Source: Mucilaginibacter_A sp964236465 (GTDB taxonomy: Bacteria; Bacteroidota; Bacteroidia; Sphingobacteriales; Sphingobacteriaceae). Taken from it: a stretch of 64,000 nt of DNA. A program made the translations under genes and the position numbers. The notes beneath the pieces were generated by a model. That model ran no database searches. It saw only the letters and a program-made list of their open reading frames with translations, and had not been told where the DNA came from. Shown piece after piece: positions 60,814-64,000 of the stretch; position 1 is the stretch's first letter; every line of letters starts with the position of its first letter. The DNA lies in the NCBI GenBank assembly GCA_964236465.1, contig CAXSBZ010000019.1:1-64000 (forward strand). The letters run 5' to 3'.

Positions 60814-61671
60814 TTATCTTCTTTTTGTATTAGGTGCACCGCCACTTCTTGAATTAGTATTGTTGCCTCCGCTTCTTGGGCTATTATTACCGCCGGTTTT
60901 TCTGTCATTGTTTCTGCGGTCGTTACCACCAACATTTCTTTTATCACTACCACGCTCACGGTCACCATAAGCAGGAGCACCTTCAGGGCGTCCACCTTTG
61001 TTATTAACGCCTGTATTGGCACCAATATTTGGAGAAAGATCTCGTTTACCATAAACTTCACCCTTGCATATCCAAACCTTAACACCTATTTTTCCGTAGG
61101 TAGTTAAAGCTTCTCCCAAAGCATAATCAATATCTGCACGAAAAGTGTGTAAAGGAATCCTACCTTCTTTATATTGCTCTGTACGTGCCATTTCAGCACC
61201 TCCTAAACGACCAGAACACATAATTTTTATACCTTCCGCCCCTATTCGCATTGTAGAAGCAATAGTAGTCTTCATTGCCCTACGGAAAGAAATACGCGCT
61301 TCTAACTGTTTTGCAACACCTTCTGCTACTAATTGCGCATCTAATTCAGGACGTTTAATTTCAAATATATTAATTTGAATATCCTTTTTAGTTAGTTTTT
61401 TTAACTCTTCTTTGATTTTGTCAACTTCTTGTCCGCCTTTACCAATTACAATACCTGGACGTGCTGTATGGATAGTTACAGTAATACGTTTTAGTGTACG
61501 TTCAATTACTATCTTAGCTACACCACCTTTAGCAATACGAACAGAAAGATATTTTCGTATTTTTTCATCTTCTACCAATTTGTCGGAGTAATTATTGCCA
61601 CCGAACCAGTTAGAATCCCATCCTCTGATAATACCTAACCTGTTTCCTATTGGATGTGCTTTTTGTCCCAT
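60814..61671 (-). CDS. rpsC: 30S ribosomal protein S3 with Gly/Asn/Arg-rich tail
   Basis: 285 residues. The first 215 are S3 with its KH domain (TARPGIVIGKGGQEVDKIKEEL) and PLHTFRADIDYALGEALTTYGKIGVKVWI. Residues about 220-285 are low complexity (NNKGGRPEGAPAYGDRERGS... NNDRKTGGNNSPRSGGNN...), a basic disordered extension that I associate with this phylum and that may bind RNA. Confidence 0.97.
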   Translation of the reverse strand: MGQKAHPIGNRLGIIRGWDSNWFGGNNYSDKLVEDEKIRKYLSVRIAKGGVAKIVIERTLKRITVTIHTARPGIVIGKGGQEVDKIKEELKKLTKKDIQINIFEIKRPELDAQLVAEGVAKQLEARISFRRAMKTTIASTMRIGAEGIKIMCSGRLGGAEMARTEQYKEGRIPLHTFRADIDYALGEALTTYGKIGVKVWICKGEVYGKRDLSPNIGANTGVNNKGGRPEGAPAYGDRERGSDKRNVGGNDRRNNDRKTGGNNSPRSGGNNTNSRSGGAPNTKRR

Positions 61672-61677
61672 TACAAA

Positions 61678-62106
61678 TTATATATTATTATTTTTAGAAT
61701 CTACAATTAATGTTACATGGTTAGACCGTTTTCTAATTTGATAACCTCTTCCTTGTGGAGCAGGTCTTAATCTTTTTAATTGGCGACCACCACCCACAGA
61801 AACTTCTTTTATAAAAAGAGCATTGTCTTCTACCCGTTTACCTTCATTTCTCAATTCCCAATTTTTGATTGCTGATAACAAAAGTTTTTCAACTCTTATA
61901 GCTGCATCCTTATTAGTATATTTCAAAATATACAAAGCTTTCTCTACATTTTCTCCTCTAATCAAATCGACTACCAAGCGCATTTTACGTGGAGAGGTAG
62001 GACAATTCTGTAACTTAGCAGCAGAAGCACCGCCTATTTGAGCCTTTTCTTGCTCTTTGCGTTGTCTAATGAAGACAGACTTTTTAATTTTTATTGTTGC
62101 TTCCAT
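61678..62106 (-). CDS. rplV: 50S ribosomal protein L22
   Basis: 142 residues; QNCPTSPRKMRLVVDLIRGENVEKALYIL and the exit-tunnel loop region KRLRPAPQGRGYQIRKRSNHVTLIV are characteristic. A Lys/Gln-rich N-terminal extension of about 30 residues precedes the core. Confidence 0.98.
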   Translation of the reverse strand: MEATIKIKKSVFIRQRKEQEKAQIGGASAAKLQNCPTSPRKMRLVVDLIRGENVEKALYILKYTNKDAAIRVEKLLLSAIKNWELRNEGKRVEDNALFIKEVSVGGGRQLKRLRPAPQGRGYQIRKRSNHVTLIVDSKNNNI

Positions 62107-62112
62107 TACAAA

Positions 62113-62379
62113 TTATTTTTTCTTTTCAGAGTGTCCCCTAAATGTACGTGTTGGTGAAAATTCTCCTAATTTGTGGCCAACCATGTTTTCTGTAACATAA
62201 ACCGGAATAAATTTATTTCCATTATGTACTGCGAAAGTATGGCCAACGAAGTCTGGAGAAATCATCGAACGACGTGACCAGGTTTTTACAACTGATTTTT
62301 TATTAGAATCATTCAAAGTTAAAACTTTACTTTCCAGATTATGATCTATATATGGTCCTTTTTTAATTGAACGTGCCAT
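62113..62379 (-). CDS. rpsS: 30S ribosomal protein S19
   Basis: 88 residues; MARSIKKGPYIDHNLESKV, TWSRRSMISPDFVGHTFAVHNGNKFIPVYVTENMVGHKLGEFSPTRTFRGH. Overlaps rplB by one base. Confidence 0.98.
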   Translation of the reverse strand: MARSIKKGPYIDHNLESKVLTLNDSNKKSVVKTWSRRSMISPDFVGHTFAVHNGNKFIPVYVTENMVGHKLGEFSPTRTFRGHSEKKK

Positions 62380-63203
62380 TATTTTTTCCTTTTTTCAATG
62401 ATGTAGCGATCAGATGACTTCTTTTTATCACGGGTTTTAAAGCCTTTGGCTAATAAACCTTTTCTTGAACGTGGATGTCCTCCAGAGGCTTTTCCTTCAC
62501 CACCACCCATAGGGTGATCGACAGGATTCATAGCAACACCACGAACACGTGGACGACGCCCTAACCAACGTTTCCTACCAGCTTTACCTAAAACTTCATT
62601 TGCTTTTTCTGAATTAGAAACTGTTCCAATTGTAGCTAAACAAGTTGCCAAAATCATTCGGGTTTCTCCAGAAGGCAATTTAATGATTGCATATTTACCG
62701 TCACGCGCAGATAATTGTGCATATGTTCCAGCTGATCTTGCAATAATACCACCTTGACCAGGATTCAATTCTATATTATGAATAATAGAACCCAAAGGAA
62801 TATTTTTTAGTGGCAAAGTATTCCCAACTTCTGGTGCAACCGAATCTCCTGATAAAACCGTCTGTCCAATTTGGATGCCTTCTGGTGCAAGCATATACCT
62901 TTTTTCACCATCAACATAATTTAATAAAACAATACGTGCTGATCTGTTAGGATCATACTCAATAGTAGCCACAGTGGCTGAAATATTAAATTTGTTACGT
63001 TTAAAATCAATCAACCTATAGGATTTTTTGTGTCCTCCCCCAACATTTCTGATAGTCATTTTACCAGAATGATTACGACCACCTGATCTTTTATGAGAAA
63101 CAACAAGAGTTTTCTCAGGAATATTAGTAGTAATATCCGAAAAATCTCCTCCTACTCTGAAACGGGTACCTGGTGTAACCGGTTTAAATCTTTTAACTGC
63201 CAT
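62379..63203 (-). CDS. rplB: 50S ribosomal protein L2
   Basis: 274 residues; LVVSHKRSGGRNHSGKMTIRNVGGGHKKSYRLIDFKRNK and the conserved C-terminal GVAMNPVDHPMGGGEGKASGGHP with the His important for peptidyl transfer. Confidence 0.99.
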   Translation of the reverse strand: MAVKRFKPVTPGTRFRVGGDFSDITTNIPEKTLVVSHKRSGGRNHSGKMTIRNVGGGHKKSYRLIDFKRNKFNISATVATIEYDPNRSARIVLLNYVDGEKRYMLAPEGIQIGQTVLSGDSVAPEVGNTLPLKNIPLGSIIHNIELNPGQGGIIARSAGTYAQLSARDGKYAIIKLPSGETRMILATCLATIGTVSNSEKANEVLGKAGRKRWLGRRPRVRGVAMNPVDHPMGGGEGKASGGHPRSRKGLLAKGFKTRDKKKSSDRYIIEKRKK

Positions 63204-63211
63204 TTTCTTAA

Positions 63212-63505
63212 TTAGATATTATTACTATAAAAATCAATAGTCTCTCCATCTTTCAAAGTAATAATAGCTTTTTTATATTTAGAAGGTCTACCTGAAACAG
63301 AACCCGCTTTGGTATTACGACTTTTTAATTTACCTGCATATTTCATAGTATTCACAGCTTCTACTTTAACGCCATACATGATTTCAATAGCCCCTTTTAT
63401 TTGAATTTTGTTAGCATGTGGGTCAACTTTGAAAGCATAACGATTTAATTTTTCTGTCAACAATGTTATTTTTTCTGTAAGTAAAGGTTTCTTTAAAATT
63501 TCCAT
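63212..63505 (-). CDS. rplW: 50S ribosomal protein L23
   Basis: 97 residues; KPLLTEKITLLTEKLNRYAFKVDPHANKIQIKGAIEIMYGVKVEAVNTM matches L23 at the tunnel exit. Confidence 0.97.
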   Translation of the reverse strand: MEILKKPLLTEKITLLTEKLNRYAFKVDPHANKIQIKGAIEIMYGVKVEAVNTMKYAGKLKSRNTKAGSVSGRPSKYKKAIITLKDGETIDFYSNNI

Positions 63506-63506
63506 A

Positions 63507-64000
63507 TTACTTGACTAATGCTTCCTCCAAAGTTTTAACAGAACTGGTTGTTAACAAAAGTTTGTCTGCATTTAACACATCGTATGTGCTTAATTGATCT
63601 GCTGTAACCACTTTCGCTTTTTTTATATTTCTGCTTGATAAATAAATATTATTGTTTGCTTTCGGTAAAACCAACAAAGTTTTTTCATTAGCAAAATTCA
63701 AACTTGCAACCAAGTTGATGTAACTTTTAGTTTTAACTGAATCAAAGATGAAATCTTCCAACACAATTATGTTACTCTCTTTTGCTTTGTATGACAAAGC
63801 AGATTTGCGGGCTAATGATTTTAATTTCTTATTTAATTTGAAACTGTAATCACGAGGTTGCGGACCGAAAACACGGCCACCACCATTAAATAAAGGAGAT
63901 TTCACACTACCTGCACGCGCACCGCCTGTTCCCTTTTGTTTGTGTAACTTACGGGTCGAACCAGCAATTTCATTTCTTTGTTTTGACTTATGTGTTCCCT
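63507..64000 (-). CDS. rplD: 50S ribosomal protein L4, N-terminus beyond the window
   Basis: The frame is open from the window edge; upstream of the internal Met at 63905 it reads GTHKSKQRNEIAGSTRKLHK then QKGTGGARAGSVKSPLFNGGGRVFGP, the L4 exit-tunnel loop. So the true start lies past 64000. The C-terminal part (SALSYKAKESNIIVLEDF, TTSSVKTLEEALVK) is complete. Confidence 0.95.
   Translation of the reverse strand, partial: GTHKSKQRNEIAGSTRKLHKQKGTGGARAGSVKSPLFNGGGRVFGPQPRDYSFKLNKKLKSLARKSALSYKAKESNIIVLEDFIFDSVKTKSYINLVASLNFANEKTLLVLPKANNNIYLSSRNIKKAKVVTADQLSTYDVLNADKLLLTTSSVKTLEEALVK

Overview
The window comes from a Bacteroidota genome, most likely a member of the Sphingobacteriaceae (Pedobacter/Mucilaginibacter-like). 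The support is: several -7 promoter elements of the Bacteroidetes type TAnnTTTG, a type IX secretion sorting domain on a secreted hydrolase, bacillithiol synthesis (bshA), DUF4290, Bacteroidetes-type AMP nucleosidase and L17/S3 proteins with long tails, and many small signal-peptide or lipoprotein genes. Most of it is ordinary core chromosome; no phage, integron, transposase gene or CRISPR array was seen.

Layout. 1-5.9 kb: a secreted NTF2-like protein cut by the window edge, then a cytochrome c maturation cluster on the minus strand (ccmC, ccmD, gdhA, ccmE, ccmF) with glutamate dehydrogenase lodged inside it. 6.0-10.7 kb: a plus-strand glycan cluster (degenerate glycosyltransferase, a GT4-SIS fusion, a GmhB-like HAD phosphatase, a GT9 heptosyltransferase) bounded and interrupted by large inverted repeats. 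10.8-16.3 kb: small regulator-like protein, pirin, Crp-family regulator, GNAT protein, rmlA/rmlD for dTDP-rhamnose, and an M20 dipeptidase. 16.5-25.3 kb: T9SS-secreted SGNH hydrolase, a 49-residue lipoprotein, a TPR sensor with a kinase dimerisation box but no ATPase, PcrA/UvrD helicase, DUF4290, MurA with Asp in place of the fosfomycin-target Cys, and a CBS-type PLP enzyme. 25.3-31.7 kb: AMP nucleosidase, clpX-clpP-tig (tig broken by an in-frame stop), tRNA-Leu, bshA and a coiled-coil secreted protein. 31.7-42.6 kb: a hydrolase pair, mutL, two rhomboids, an EEP nuclease/phosphatase, cysS and a double NTF2 protein. 42.6-49.7 kb: MoxR ATPase, SurA-like PPIase, a hypothetical protein with an ITPase, dnaK with a candidate sigma-54 promoter, and an S41 protease gene broken by an in-frame stop. 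49.8-64 kb: the alpha, spc and S10 ribosomal operons on the minus strand, missing map between secY and infA and carrying a 52-bp perfect palindrome between rpsN and rpsH.

The most unusual signal is a dispersed short motif, GATAAAAGAAGCAT (variants ...AAGTAT and GATAAAAACAGYAT), usually preceded by an A/T-rich AATTTTA-like flank. More than 30 copies sit in both orientations, nearly all between genes or touching start/stop codons in the first 46 kb. Inverted pairs of it make hairpins between convergent genes, encode part of a lipoprotein signal peptide, and form the ribosomal-operon palindrome. I do not recognise it as a described family.

Coordinates and translations were read by eye. No database search was run, so family assignments rest on recognised motifs and gene context.
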